A stretch of 64,000 nucleotides of DNA from an uncultured Marivita sp. (GTDB lineage Bacteria; Pseudomonadota; Alphaproteobacteria; Rhodobacterales; Rhodobacteraceae). Each line of letters starts with the position of its first letter. Position 1 is the stretch's first letter. Where the stretch lies: contig NZ_CANKYW010000002.1 of NCBI RefSeq assembly GCF_947488135.1, forward strand, positions 186,001-250,000. Direction: 5' to 3'. Shown here in pieces: positions 9,159 to 18,032 of the stretch. A program made the position numbers and the translations under genes. The notes under the pieces are model-generated. The model was given only the letters and a program-made list of their open reading frames with translations, searched no databases and was not told where the DNA came from.

Positions 9159-10151
9159 TCAGCAATACCCTTCGGGACCGGCCCACTGCTCACGTGTGTA
9201 CCGATCTCCGTGCGCCCAGCCTGAGGGCAGGATTTCCTCGATCTCGGTCATCATCGTGTCAGACAGCGAAAGTTCAGTCCCTGCGACACACTCCGCGAGG
9301 TGCTCTGCCGAGCGCGTTCCCGGGATCGGAATGATGTGGTCCGCCCGCGCCAGACACCATGCGATTGCCAAGGCGGTCGCGGTCGTGCCGTGATCTAAAG
9401 CATATGCCTGAAACCTTTTCGCGTAGGCCAGATTGAAGCTGAAATTCGGCTCCACGAAACGCGGATTCGTCTTGCGAATGTCCTTCTCTAGGAAAGACGC
9501 AGGATCAGGCAGGACGCTCGACACCATGCCACGCGCCAAAGGCGAATACGCCACAAGTGCGACGCCAAGCTCCTTGCATGTTTTTAGAATGCCCAAGTCG
9601 GGTTGCCTGGACCACAGTGAATATTCGCTTTGAACCGCATCGACAGGCCCGACGGCACATGCACGGCGCAAAGATGCAGGGGCGATTTCCGAAAACCCGA
9701 TACCGCCGATCTTGCCTTCACCCTTGAGCGCGAGAAGCGTCTCCATCACCTCTTCGATCTCGATGCTCCGGTCACGCCGATGGATGTAGAACAGGTCGAC
9801 GTGATCGATCCCGAGACGCTTCAGAGACCCTTCCAATTCTGCACGCAAGTGTTCCGCCTGATTGTTGAAGCCGCGATTTCCATGTTCGCGATCTCTCCAA
9901 ATTCCGGCTTTCGTGGCGATGGTGAATTTGGTGTTATCACCTGTCAGGAAGGTTCCGATCATCTTTTCGGAAACACCTAAACCGTAGACATTCGCGGTAT
10001 CTAGAAAATCGACGCCCAGATCGAGTGCCTTCGACAAAGTTCTATGCGCTTCGACCTCGGTGGTTGCGCCGTAAAAGCCGCCAAAACTCATGCAGCCGAG
10101 CCCGACCTCAGAGACCCGCTTTCCGGTCTGAAATAGCTGTCTTTGCTTCAC
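9159..10151 (-). CDS. Aldo/keto reductase
   Basis: NADPH-dependent oxidoreductase with a TIM-barrel fold, about 330 residues. Visible family features are VSEVGLGCMSFGG at the N-terminus, GVDFLDTANVYGLGVSE (catalytic Asp and Tyr), the Lys of IATKAG, the VDLFYIHRRD strand with the catalytic His, and the C-terminal coenzyme motif HIIPIPGTRSAEHL. I chose the GTG at 10151, which has a GGAAGG ribosome-binding site; an upstream GTG at 10196 would add a basic tail absent from the family. It resembles the YdbC/IolS-like AKR12-13 groups. The substrate is unknown. Confidence 0.9.
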   Translation of the reverse strand: MKQRQLFQTGKRVSEVGLGCMSFGGFYGATTEVEAHRTLSKALDLGVDFLDTANVYGLGVSEKMIGTFLTGDNTKFTIATKAGIWRDREHGNRGFNNQAEHLRAELEGSLKRLGIDHVDLFYIHRRDRSIEIEEVMETLLALKGEGKIGGIGFSEIAPASLRRACAVGPVDAVQSEYSLWSRQPDLGILKTCKELGVALVAYSPLARGMVSSVLPDPASFLEKDIRKTNPRFVEPNFSFNLAYAKRFQAYALDHGTTATALAIAWCLARADHIIPIPGTRSAEHLAECVAGTELSLSDTMMTEIEEILPSGWAHGDRYTREQWAGPEGYC

Positions 10152-10249
10152 CCGTTCCCGCCTTCCGCGTCGCCGATGTTCGTTGCCAGGGATCACAGCA
10201 TGCGAAAGGCGTCAGGGAAAGACCATTCAGCGCATTTCTGGGTCCGCGT

Positions 10250-11146
10250 TCAGGCGGCAGCCGCTTTGGTGTCAGCCACCAATCCGCGTTCGGTCAAGAC
10301 AGCGAGGCACTCGGGATCGTCCATCGCCAGTTTCAGCGTCGCCTCCAGCATCCCGGCCTTCGATCCACAGTCGAACCGTGTGCCAGAAAACTGAAAGCCT
10401 CCCAAACCGATCTCCGATGCACCGCGGGCAATGGCATCGGTCAGTTGGATTTCCCCGCCTGCACCGGGTTTCTGGGTCGCCAATGCATCAAAAATGGAGC
10501 CATCCAAAACATATCTGCCGACGACAGCTTGCAGCGACGGCGCATCCTTGGCCGCAGGCTTTTCGACCATGCCATCTGCTTTCACGATTGATCCGTCTTT
10601 ACCCGTGACCGACAACACCCCGTATTTGTGAACGCGGTCTTCGGGGACCTCCATCGTTGCGACAAGGTGGCCAATATCGCCGTCGCCGTAGGCGCGTACC
10701 ATTTCAGAAAGACATCCGACAGGGCCGAGGATCAGATCGTCTGGCAGAATGACCGCCACGGGGCCGGGAAGTACCTCATCGCGCGCACAGAACACGGCGT
10801 GCCCAAGGCCCTTCGGCTCGGTCTGCATGACGAAGCGAACATCATCCTCGATCGGGCAAAGTGCAGCGTCAGAGAGGGCTTCGGCGATGTCTTCCTTGCC
10901 GCGTGACCGCAACTCCCGCGTCAAGCGTGCATCTTCCATGACGTAGCGCTCGATCGCAGATTTGGACGGGTGGCTGACGAAGACCATACGTTCAATCCCG
11001 GCGTCCCTCGCCTCGTCAACGGCGTATTGGATCAAAGGCGTGTCGAGGACCGGCAAAAGCTCTTTTGGCGTTGCTTTGGTCGCGGGCAAAAAGCGCGTTC
11101 CAAGGCCGGCGACGGGAAAGATCGCTGTGCGCACATGACGGGTCAT
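10250..11146 (-). CDS. galU: UTP-glucose-1-phosphate uridylyltransferase
   Basis: Makes UDP-glucose from UTP and glucose-1-phosphate. The protein has about 298 residues, normal for bacterial GalU. It begins with the nucleotidyltransferase signature FPVAGLGTRFLPATKATPKE and contains QTEPKGLGHAVFCARDEV and the metal-binding VILPDD motif. I placed the start at 11146, where GAGGA sits 8 bases upstream; the open frame extends to 11176 without a better site. It is divergent from the glucosylglycerol operon, 149 bases away, which may reflect shared use of glucose-1-phosphate. It also serves envelope polysaccharide synthesis. Confidence 0.93.
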   Translation of the reverse strand: MTRHVRTAIFPVAGLGTRFLPATKATPKELLPVLDTPLIQYAVDEARDAGIERMVFVSHPSKSAIERYVMEDARLTRELRSRGKEDIAEALSDAALCPIEDDVRFVMQTEPKGLGHAVFCARDEVLPGPVAVILPDDLILGPVGCLSEMVRAYGDGDIGHLVATMEVPEDRVHKYGVLSVTGKDGSIVKADGMVEKPAAKDAPSLQAVVGRYVLDGSIFDALATQKPGAGGEIQLTDAIARGASEIGLGGFQFSGTRFDCGSKAGMLEATLKLAMDDPECLAVLTERGLVADTKAAAA

Positions 11147-11295
11147 AGGTTTGGTCCTCATTTGAGTGGGTGACACTTTTCAACGCTGCATCAGAGAAAA
11201 AGTTTCGCAGTTGCAGCATTTTTTCTGCACCTGCATGGAACCGGTCGACAACTTGTGCGTTCTCGCTCCATGATTTCATTTCTCACGGTGCGGGC

Positions 11296-12438
11296 ATGAG
11301 GATGGACGGTGTCACGGGGCACCCTCTTCCACGTGCCGCGCAACCTTTTGATAACGTGACTGTTATCGGGGCCGGCGCTTACGGAACGGCCCTTGCTCAT
11401 GTGGCGGCGCAGGGCGGCATGAAAGTCATGCTGTGGTCGCGCCGCAGTTCTGTGGCGGACGATGTCAATCACAACGCGATGAACGCGCATTACTTGCCTG
11501 ACATACCTTTGGCCGAAACACTTCATGCCACCACCGATATACAGCACGCCTTGCGCCGCGCTGATGCAGTGCTTTTGGTCGTGCCCTCAAAGTCTGTTCG
11601 AGAGGTGGCGCGAGCCATGCGAGACTTTGTACCAAAGGGAATTCCGATCACGGTTTGCGCGAAAGGCATCGAAGCCGAGACCGGTTTTCTCATGTCGCAA
11701 ATCGTCGAAAGCGAGCTTCCCGGGCACCCCATTGGCGCGCTCTCGGGACCGACCTTCGCAAGAGAGCTTGCCGCCGGGCATCCGTCAGCAGCCACATTGG
11801 CCTTCACATTTGATCAAGCCGATCGTCTGAACCCCGAGAAAAGCGCGGCAGCGCGTATGGCCGTCTCAATGGCCACCCCAGCATTCCGCACCTATCTTTC
11901 CGATGACTTGGTGGGTGTGGAAATCGGCGGGGCGGTCAAGAACGTCATCGCAATCGCCTGTGGCATGATGGGCGGCGCAGGCTTTGCCGAAAATACGCGC
12001 GCTGCTTTGATCACCCGGGGTCTGGACGAGATGAAAGCTCTCGCAGAAGCGTTGGGTGGTCGCAGGGAAACCGTCACCGGGCTGTCGGGGATCGGTGATC
12101 TGACCCTGACATGCTCAAGCACGACTTCGCGCAATATGTCTCTGGGTGTGCAACTCGGAAGCGGATTGTCCCGCGACGCTTGTTTCGACGGCAAACCGAC
12201 TGTGGTAGAAGGCGAAGCCAATGCCAAATCAGTCACCGATCTAGCCCGAAAACTCTCGGTGCCGATGCCGATTTGCGAAACCGTGCGCAGCATCCTGCAC
12301 GACGGTGCTCCCATCGCTGAAACCTTCGCGCGCTTCTGGTCAGAACCCATCGAGGCCGAGCCCCGCGCCATGTCTCTGACATTTGAGCACCCGACCTCGC
12401 CAGCCGCACCCATTGCCTGCAAGGAGATTGCCTCATGA
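11296..12438 (+). CDS. gpsA: NAD(P)H-dependent glycerol-3-phosphate dehydrogenase
   Basis: Reduces dihydroxyacetone phosphate to sn-glycerol-3-phosphate in the cytosol. The Rossmann motif VTVIGAGAYGTALA lies near the N-terminus, with AKGIE, LSGPTFARELA and the catalytic region VEIGGAVKNVIAIACG further on. The protein has about 380 residues, slightly longer than usual because of its C-terminal tail. The open frame reaches 11170, but that extension has no family similarity; ATG 11296 or 11302 is more plausible. Its stop overlaps the next start (ATGA) in an operon with a phosphatase and ggpS. This points to a dedicated supply of the acceptor for glucosylglycerol rather than general lipid synthesis only. 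Confidence 0.92.
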   Translation: MRMDGVTGHPLPRAAQPFDNVTVIGAGAYGTALAHVAAQGGMKVMLWSRRSSVADDVNHNAMNAHYLPDIPLAETLHATTDIQHALRRADAVLLVVPSKSVREVARAMRDFVPKGIPITVCAKGIEAETGFLMSQIVESELPGHPIGALSGPTFARELAAGHPSAATLAFTFDQADRLNPEKSAAARMAVSMATPAFRTYLSDDLVGVEIGGAVKNVIAIACGMMGGAGFAENTRAALITRGLDEMKALAEALGGRRETVTGLSGIGDLTLTCSSTTSRNMSLGVQLGSGLSRDACFDGKPTVVEGEANAKSVTDLARKLSVPMPICETVRSILHDGAPIAETFARFWSEPIEAEPRAMSLTFEHPTSPAAPIACKEIAS

Positions 12439-13217
12439 CCATTCAGGTTCCAATCAATCCAGACATTCGCGACAAGTCATTTGTGCTGGCCACCGATCTT
12501 GATGGCACGTTTCTAGGCGGAAGCGCTGGAGCGCGCGAAATCCTTTACGACTGGATCGAAGACAATCGTGACACGGTCGGGCTGGTTTTCGTGACAGGCC
12601 GACACCCGGAGTTCATTCACGAGCATTGCGACACGTTCGGGATCCCGATGCCGGAATACGTGATCGCAGATGTCGGAACGACGATCGCGCAGGTCCATTC
12701 ACCGGGAATGGTTCTTCCTGTTCCCGAACTCGAGGCGCCCATTGCACAGGCTTGGGACGGAAAAGCCGACAAGGTTCGTCCGCTTATGGATCGGATCGAC
12801 GGGCTGACCCTTCAGGACACGCCGTTTCGCCACCGCTTGAGCTATAACATTTCACCTGAGGGTTTCGACACGTCCGCTTTGGACTCGGTTATAGCGTTGG
12901 ACGTGGACGTTCTTGTTTCGGACAATCGATTCGTCGATGTTCTTCCCCGGGGCATTTCCAAAGGGCCGACACTGCATCGCCTTCTGAAAGCCCTTGGCAT
13001 CAAACCAGAGCGCGTTTTGACGGCGGGCGACACGCTGAACGATATTTCGATGCTCACGGCCGATCTGTTCGCCGTTGCCGTCGGAGGGTCCGAGCAAGCG
13101 CTCTATGACAATCTTCCCGAGTCCCCGAAAATTCACCGTGCGCGCGGCGAAGGTGCCGCGGGCATTCTCGAAGCCATCGAGAAATTCAACCTTCATCCCA
13201 CTCCAAGGAGTTCATGA
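12435..13217 (+). CDS. HAD-IIB hydrolase, probable glucosylglycerol-phosphate phosphatase
   Basis: Cytosolic HAD-superfamily phosphatase of 260 residues, related to sucrose-phosphate phosphatases. Motif I is DLDGTF at residues 21-26 (nucleophile Asp21, acid Asp23), and motif IV is AGDTLNDISML near residue 200. TGRHPEF carries motif II-type Thr. It is coupled by four-base overlaps to gpsA upstream and ggpS downstream. The context predicts removal of phosphate from glucosylglycerol-phosphate. It is shorter than the cyanobacterial enzyme StpA/GgpP, so the assignment rests mainly on the operon. Confidence 0.82.
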   Translation: MTIQVPINPDIRDKSFVLATDLDGTFLGGSAGAREILYDWIEDNRDTVGLVFVTGRHPEFIHEHCDTFGIPMPEYVIADVGTTIAQVHSPGMVLPVPELEAPIAQAWDGKADKVRPLMDRIDGLTLQDTPFRHRLSYNISPEGFDTSALDSVIALDVDVLVSDNRFVDVLPRGISKGPTLHRLLKALGIKPERVLTAGDTLNDISMLTADLFAVAVGGSEQALYDNLPESPKIHRARGEGAAGILEAIEKFNLHPTPRSS

Positions 13218-14704
13218 TGCCATCTGATCTTGTGATCGTTTACCACCGTCAACCGTACGAAGAGGTAGAAGAGAATGGCAAAACGGTTCTGCGCGAAAAC
13301 AAAAGCCCGAACGGGATCGTGCCGACGCTGAAGAGCTTTTTCGGTAAGGTCGATCACGGCGCATGGGTCGCGTGGAAGCTGGCCGAGGATGGCAACGACC
13401 CAGGCTGGGAGCGACAGATCGAAGTCGAAGACAGCTTTGGCAGCTATTCCGTGTCGCGCCTCCCGCTGACACAGAAGCAGGTGCACGAATTCTATCACGT
13501 CACCTCGAAAGAGGCCTTTTGGCCTATCCTTCACAGCTTCAAGGACCGCTACAATTACGACCCCGTCGATTGGCCAAATTTCCGCGAGGTGAATTGGCGC
13601 TTTGCCGAAGCCGCAGCCGCCGAGGCGGCGCAGGGCGCTCTGGTTTGGGTGCATGATTACAATCTGTGGCTCGTTCCCGGGTATCTTCGCCAGATGCGAC
13701 CGGATGTGAAAATCGCGTTTTTCCATCACACACCCTTTCCGGCGCCGGATATGTTCAACGTTCTGCCGTGGCGGCGTGAGATCATTGAAAGCCTGATGGA
13801 ATGCGACAGTGTCGGATTTCACATCCCACGCTACGCCACGAATTTCGCGGCCGTCGTGCAAAGTCTGATGGACGTCGAAATCAAGGAACGTGCGAAGGTG
13901 CCCGATGACCTGATCGCCGAGGGCACCGCTATGACGGAGCGGCGTGTGCCAACGATCCTGAGCGGACCGGACCGTGACGTTCACCTGAGCGTTGCGCCTG
14001 TGGGCGTCGAAGTTGATTACATCCAAAGCCGCGCTCGCGAGGACGCGACGGAAAAGCGCGCAAAAGAGCTGTTGTCGGATCTTGGTGATCGCAAGCTGAT
14101 CCTTTCTGTCGGACGCACCGACTACACCAAGGGCGGTATCGAACAGTTACAATCCTTCGAACGCATCCTTGAAGATCGACCCGAGCTGCGCGGCAAGATC
14201 CAATTGATGCATGTGTCGGTCAGCGCGAACCGGGGTATGGCGGCTTACGGGAAGATCCAGTCGGCGATCGAAGAAGCGGCAGGCCGCATCAACGGCCGCT
14301 TCGGCTCACTCGATTGGCAGCCGATTACGCTCGTCTCACGGGCGATTCCGTTCAAGGACCTGGTGGCGTATTACCGCGCGGCCTCGGTCGCGTGGATCAC
14401 TCCCCTGGCGGACGGAATGAACCTCGTCGCCAAGGAGTTCATCGCATCCCGCGTCGATGGCGATGGCGCGCTCGTGCTGTCGGAATTCGCCGGCGCTGCA
14501 GTGGAGCTGAGCGCGGCCGTGGCGACGAATCCGTTCTCCAACCGGTCCATGGATGTTGCGATTGGCCAGGCCCTGGATATGTCCGAGACCGAGCGGCGCG
14601 ATCGAATGGCGTCAATGCAGCAAGCGGTGCGGCACTACGATCTCTCGAGCTGGGGAAAATCGGTGGAAGCTCTTTTGCCACCAGCGCGAAAAGACGCGGC
14701 ATAG
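13214..14704 (+). CDS. ggpS: Glucosylglycerol-phosphate synthase
   Basis: GT20 glycosyltransferase of 496 residues that joins glucose from a nucleotide sugar (ADP-glucose in cyanobacteria) to sn-glycerol-3-phosphate. The N-terminus reads VYHRQPYEEVEENGKTV then RENKSPNGIVPTL, characteristic of GgpS rather than trehalose-phosphate synthase. WVHDYNLWLVPGYL is at residues 145-158 and SVGRTDYTKGG is near 300. A strong AAGGAG site precedes the ATG. As the last gene of gpsA-phosphatase-ggpS, followed by a terminator, it defines a complete route to the osmolyte glucosylglycerol, which fits a marine or saline lifestyle. Confidence 0.9.
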   Translation: MMPSDLVIVYHRQPYEEVEENGKTVLRENKSPNGIVPTLKSFFGKVDHGAWVAWKLAEDGNDPGWERQIEVEDSFGSYSVSRLPLTQKQVHEFYHVTSKEAFWPILHSFKDRYNYDPVDWPNFREVNWRFAEAAAAEAAQGALVWVHDYNLWLVPGYLRQMRPDVKIAFFHHTPFPAPDMFNVLPWRREIIESLMECDSVGFHIPRYATNFAAVVQSLMDVEIKERAKVPDDLIAEGTAMTERRVPTILSGPDRDVHLSVAPVGVEVDYIQSRAREDATEKRAKELLSDLGDRKLILSVGRTDYTKGGIEQLQSFERILEDRPELRGKIQLMHVSVSANRGMAAYGKIQSAIEEAAGRINGRFGSLDWQPITLVSRAIPFKDLVAYYRAASVAWITPLADGMNLVAKEFIASRVDGDGALVLSEFAGAAVELSAAVATNPFSNRSMDVAIGQALDMSETERRDRMASMQQAVRHYDLSSWGKSVEALLPPARKDAA

Positions 14705-14712
14705 TCGTAAGA

Positions 14713-14738
14713 AGGGAGCCAGCTTGGCTCCCTTTTTT
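14713..14738 (+). terminator. Terminator of the glucosylglycerol operon
   Basis: Perfect hairpin AAGGGAGCC / GGCTCCCTT with a 5-base loop and a run of T, starting 9 bases after the ggpS stop. Confidence 0.88.
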
Positions 14739-14811
14739 CAGAGAATGGAAAAGCCAGACCGCTAGGCACAATCACGCCGCAAGACTTTCGATTTATCAAA
14801 TTTTGGAAAAT

Positions 14812-14897
<86 letters not shown>

Positions 14898-15048
14898 AGG
14901 TGTCGTGGAGCGGCGTTTAATCCGGTCCAGAATGGGTGTCAACGCACTTTTTGAAAGGCTACGGCGGTCGCTTTGCGGCAATCCAACACCTTGCCCGTGG
15001 CACAGGACAACGGTACAGGTCACCTAGGCTATGAGCGGGAGCATTCAC

Positions 15049-16029
15049 ATGTCCAAACTCGTCACGATCTACGGTGGTTCGGGGTTTGTCGGTCGCTACA
15101 TCGCGCGACGGATGGCGAAAGACGGATGGCGCGTCCGTGTCGCGGTAAGACGTCCGAACGAAGCGATCTTCGTGAAGCCTTACGGCGTTGTCGGACAGGT
15201 GGAGCCCATTCTGTGCAATATCCGCGATGACAACAGCGTGCGTGCCGCGATGCAGGGCGCCGATGCCGTGGTCAACTGCGTTGGAATTCTGGCGGAGTCG
15301 GGCAAGAACACCTTTGACGCAGTCCAGTCCGAAGGTGCCGGTCGTGTGGCTCGGATTGCTGCGGAAGCGGGGATCTCTACCCTCGTCCATGTTTCGGCAA
15401 TCGGCGCGGATGCGGATGGCGAAAGCGACTACCAGCGCACCAAGGCCGAAGGCGAAGCGGCCGTGCTCGAACATATGCCAAATGCCGTCATCCTTCGTCC
15501 GTCCATCGTGTTCGGGCCCGAAGATCAGTTTTTCAACCGCTTTGCGGGCATGACGCGCCTTGGTCCGATTCTTCCCGTGGTCGGTGCCGATACGAAGTTT
15601 CAGCCCGTCTATGTCGATGACGTGGCCAAAGCCGCCTGCGTCGCGGTCGCAGGCAAGGCGGAGCCCGGCGTTTACGAGTTGGGTGGGCCGGACATCAACA
15701 CGTTCCGGGAACTGATGCAGCACATGCTGACCGTCATCCGCCGCCGCCGCTTGATTCTCAACATCCCGTTTTTCGCGGCTTCGATCATGGGCGGCCTGTT
15801 CGATTTCGCGAACACGATCAGCTTTGGCCTTATCCCGGCGATGATCACCCGCGATCAGGTCAAAAACCTTCGCCACGACAACGTTGTTGGCAATGGTGTA
15901 AAGACCTTTGCCGATCTCGGTATCAAACCGGTCGCAATCGAGGCTGTCCTTCCGGACTACCTGTGGCGGTTCCGCCCGTCAGGGCAGTACACCGGGATCA
16001 AGGAAAGCGCACGGAACCTGCGTACCTGA
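15049..16029 (+). CDS. NDUFA9-like NAD(P)-binding protein (complex I-associated)
   Basis: Atypical short-chain dehydrogenase/epimerase-fold protein of about 326 residues, of the kind annotated as complex I NDUFA9 subunit family in alphaproteobacteria. The Rossmann motif [17 protein letters not shown] is at the N-terminus. The middle segment has [20 protein letters not shown], with Tyr-x-x-x-Lys as in active SDRs, then [16 protein letters not shown]. The likely start is the ATG at 15049 (SKLVTIYGG); the frame opens at 15031. Relatives bind NADP and stabilise respiratory complex I, but enzymatic activity is unproven. Confidence 0.85.
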   Translation: MSKLVTIYGGSGFVGRYIARRMAKDGWRVRVAVRRPNEAIFVKPYGVVGQVEPILCNIRDDNSVRAAMQGADAVVNCVGILAESGKNTFDAVQSEGAGRVARIAAEAGISTLVHVSAIGADADGESDYQRTKAEGEAAVLEHMPNAVILRPSIVFGPEDQFFNRFAGMTRLGPILPVVGADTKFQPVYVDDVAKAACVAVAGKAEPGVYELGGPDINTFRELMQHMLTVIRRRRLILNIPFFAASIMGGLFDFANTISFGLIPAMITRDQVKNLRHDNVVGNGVKTFADLGIKPVAIEAVLPDYLWRFRPSGQYTGIKESARNLRT

Positions 16030-16046
16030 CTCGAATTCACTGAAGC

Positions 16047-16313
16047 TCAGTGGGTTTGAGCAAGCGCCTTCAATTGACTGGCGTTCGCACATCCGGGCGG
16101 CGCTGACTTTGCAAGCGCGCGCTGTTCGCCCAGCCAACACTGGCAGGACTGCACCAAAGGGCATTCCCGGCATTCAGTTACCATCGCCGCGTAGTCCTGT
16201 GCCGTCAATCGGCCCAAGGCCATTGCTTCGGACAGGCTGATGCCCATGACCTTCGCCACGCTGCGTGTCAGCCAGAAATGAAGCTCCGCATCTCCTAACA
16301 CTTGGGCTTTCAT
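16047..16313 (-). CDS. DUF6455 family protein (third in a tandem triplet)
   Basis: An 88-residue cytosolic protein of unknown function, typical of Rhodobacteraceae. A helical N-terminal half precedes a cysteine motif: Cys48, Cys51, Cys57, Cys59 and Cys75, in the pattern C-x2-C-x5-C with a later C-x-N. Its start overlaps the stop of the preceding paralogue by four bases (ATGA), so the three genes are co-translated. The stop nearly meets the convergent NDUFA9-like gene, with a small hairpin between them. The four shared cysteines suggest metal or Fe-S binding, which is inference. Confidence 0.8.
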   Translation of the reverse strand: MKAQVLGDAELHFWLTRSVAKVMGISLSEAMALGRLTAQDYAAMVTECRECPLVQSCQCWLGEQRALAKSAPPGCANASQLKALAQTH

Positions 16314-16606
16314 GTGTGTTGTCCTTCTGCAAGGCGTCGAAGGAGGTTTGCGTTTACGCAGTCAGCGGGCGGTTGAGATCCGTCGCTTCGGCTTTGGGTA
16401 TCAAGCCACCGCGTGCAGCCATCGACCCACTGACAGGACCGGCATCTCTGGACCATGTCGGCCCAAGACTCGGTATCCAAATTTCCGGCATCCACCGCTT
16501 TGACCACGTCGATGTCACAGGTCTTGGCCATACGTTTCAGCAGCCAATAGTGGACGCCGGTATCGCCAAGCGGTTTCCACGGTAACTTGGTCGGCGGATG
16601 AGTCAT
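16310..16606 (-). CDS. DUF6455 family protein (second in a tandem triplet)
   Basis: A 98-residue paralogue of its two neighbours. The shared layout is a helical half with HYWLLKRMAK and a cysteine half: Cys55, Cys58, Cys64 and Cys83 (RCRSCQWVDGCTRWL, later DCVNA). It lacks the extra cysteine two residues after the third that both neighbours carry, so the conserved set is four cysteines. ATGA overlaps join it to both neighbours. Function unknown. Confidence 0.8.
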   Translation of the reverse strand: MTHPPTKLPWKPLGDTGVHYWLLKRMAKTCDIDVVKAVDAGNLDTESWADMVQRCRSCQWVDGCTRWLDTQSRSDGSQPPADCVNANLLRRLAEGQHT

Positions 16607-16857
16607 GACGATCTCAGGGACGTAAACAAATCACCGTTGCGGCAATATTCGGGTAGATTCAGCGTCGGACCGGCACTGTCCAGAAGGCATTTGCACGCCT
16701 CGGTTTGTGTGCATCCGACGCAACGGTCGACGGCTTCATCGAATTGATGTTCCGAGACGTCTGCCCGCAACATCATTTCTTGCAGGTCCAGGCCCTGCCG
16801 GTCGGCCATTGAAAGAACCAGTCTCGTATGCGTTTCGCGATTGGAGTCGTAGGACAT
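16603..16857 (-). CDS. DUF6455 family protein (first in a tandem triplet)
   Basis: An 84-residue paralogue, first gene of the triplet. I chose the ATG at 16857 because GGAG lies 9 bases upstream; the frame opens at 16872. Cysteines are Cys46, Cys49, Cys55, Cys57 and Cys72 (RCVGCTQTEACKCLL, then YCRNG). An FNR-type palindrome is centred about 62 bases upstream of the start codon with a plausible -10 element between them, so transcription is probably oxygen-responsive. Function unknown. Confidence 0.78.
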   Translation of the reverse strand: MSYDSNRETHTRLVLSMADRQGLDLQEMMLRADVSEHQFDEAVDRCVGCTQTEACKCLLDSAGPTLNLPEYCRNGDLFTSLRSS

Positions 16858-16884
16858 GAGAATGCTCCGCATTGATCTGCCCTA

Positions 16885-16926
16885 AGGGTAAGGCGCGATG
16901 CGAGAGCGATCTTTGATGCAGGTCAA
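16885..16926 (-). promoter_or_regulatory. FNR/CRP-family box and -10 element of the DUF6455 operon
   Basis: Palindrome TTGAT-GCAG-GTCAA at 16913-16926, one base from the consensus FNR/FnrL site TTGAT-N4-ATCAA. On the minus strand a -10-like TACCCT lies at 16890-16885. If the box is centred at -41.5 (class II activation), transcription would begin near 16878, directly after this -10 and about 20 bases before the chosen start codon. The geometry fits an FNR-activated promoter. Confidence 0.6.
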
Positions 16927-16935
16927 TCAGTCCGA

Positions 16936-17661
16936 TCAGAGCCCGGCGGCCGTCCGGCGTACGATCTCCATTCGGGCGGCATTCGGCGGATGCGTGCCAA
17001 GGAAACGATTGCCGGGATCGGGGATCTTGTTGAAGAATTGCGCACCGACCACGGGGTTGAACCCTGCGCGCGCGGTGATGATCGTGCCCAATCGGTCAGC
17101 TTCGAGTTCAAAATCCTTGGAATAGGTGCGCGCGCCGAGGGACGCTCCGATCTGCTCGGCCGATTGAACTGCGGCCTCATCGGCGCCGCCAAGGGCTGCA
17201 AGCCCCGACAGGATCACCGCCCCCACCGCCGCGTTCTGCTGGGTGCGGACAAGGTGCCCCAAGACATGGTGTGCCGCTTCATGCCCCATGACGAAGGCCA
17301 ATTCGTCGGCATTTTCAACCGACGCGATCAAAGCCAGGTTGAACGCGAGAATCGGGCGGCCGTTGCGATCGACCGTCTGAAAGGCATTTGGCGGCTGTCC
17401 CGGACGATCATCGACGACGATCTGGAAATCGCAATTCGCTCCGGGTGCGCGGCGTCGACATTCCTGCTCCGCCACAGGTTCGACCGTTTCGACGACGGTC
17501 ACGAACTGACGCGCGGCGATCCCGGCGCGGGTGCGTGCGTCCTGCTCGGACATCTGCGGCTGGCTTGTTTGCGTCCGGGGCGGCGGCGACGAGGTCGGCA
17601 CCGTTGGCGTCACATCACATGCAGCCAGAAGCACAAAAGAAAAAACGACGAGCCAGCGCAT
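16936..17661 (-). CDS. M48-family metallopeptidase, predicted lipoprotein
   Basis: Zinc protease of about 241 residues with a lipoprotein signal peptide (VVFSFVLLAAC, lipidated Cys about residue 15) followed by a Pro/Ser/Thr/Gln-rich linker. The catalytic motif HEAAHH is near residue 127, with the third ligand Glu in the FELEADRLG segment. Both are hallmarks of M48 peptidases such as BepA/LoiP. It probably acts in envelope quality control, anchored to a membrane on the periplasmic side. I chose the ATG at 17661 with GAGGA upstream; a GTG at 17676 is possible. Its stop lies 10 bases from the FNR-type box of the next operon. Confidence 0.88.
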   Translation of the reverse strand: MRWLVVFSFVLLAACDVTPTVPTSSPPPRTQTSQPQMSEQDARTRAGIAARQFVTVVETVEPVAEQECRRRAPGANCDFQIVVDDRPGQPPNAFQTVDRNGRPILAFNLALIASVENADELAFVMGHEAAHHVLGHLVRTQQNAAVGAVILSGLAALGGADEAAVQSAEQIGASLGARTYSKDFELEADRLGTIITARAGFNPVVGAQFFNKIPDPGNRFLGTHPPNAARMEIVRRTAAGL

Positions 17662-17792
17662 CACGGAGTTCCTCACATTCAGAACCCTAGAAATAAAGCG
17701 GTTGGGCCATGTCTGCCAGTCCTGATCTCGCTTAGGTGATTTTCCGCAGATGCGCCTTGGCTTTTCCAGAAGTACCGCGTTACGCTTTTTCC

Positions 17793-18032
17793 ATGTTTAG
17801 TATCGAACACGAATTCGACTCGACCGTCGTCACCTTGGTGGACGAAGGCGAGGGACCCTTGCAGGAAGACGTTATCGTCAACGGCTTTGAGGAATGCATC
17901 ACGGTGGAGCAATACGATCCACGAACCGATCGGGTGAACCGTGTCACGTTGTCGATGTCCCAAATGCGCGACTTGGCCGCCGCGATCTCTTTGCCCGAAG
18001 GCGTGTACTCTCGAGAGGAAAAACCCGGCTAA
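17793..18032 (+). CDS. Conserved hypothetical protein, 79 residues
   Basis: A small acidic cytosolic protein with no signal peptide, membrane segment or cysteine motif. It starts MFSIEHEFDSTVVTLVDEGE and has alternating beta-like strands followed by a helix (MSQMRDLAAAIS). I do not recognise a domain. The start at 17793 is preferred over 17736 because the upstream extension is intergenic in character. Its stop overlaps by a few bases the restored stop of the convergent DUF167 gene. Confidence 0.65.
   Translation: MFSIEHEFDSTVVTLVDEGEGPLQEDVIVNGFEECITVEQYDPRTDRVNRVTLSMSQMRDLAAAISLPEGVYSREEKPG

Noticed and set aside
17944-18028. Arg/Ser-rich C-terminus of the DUF167 frame
   Set aside because: It is out-of-frame translation after the shift and overlaps the convergent gene; it is not a real extension.
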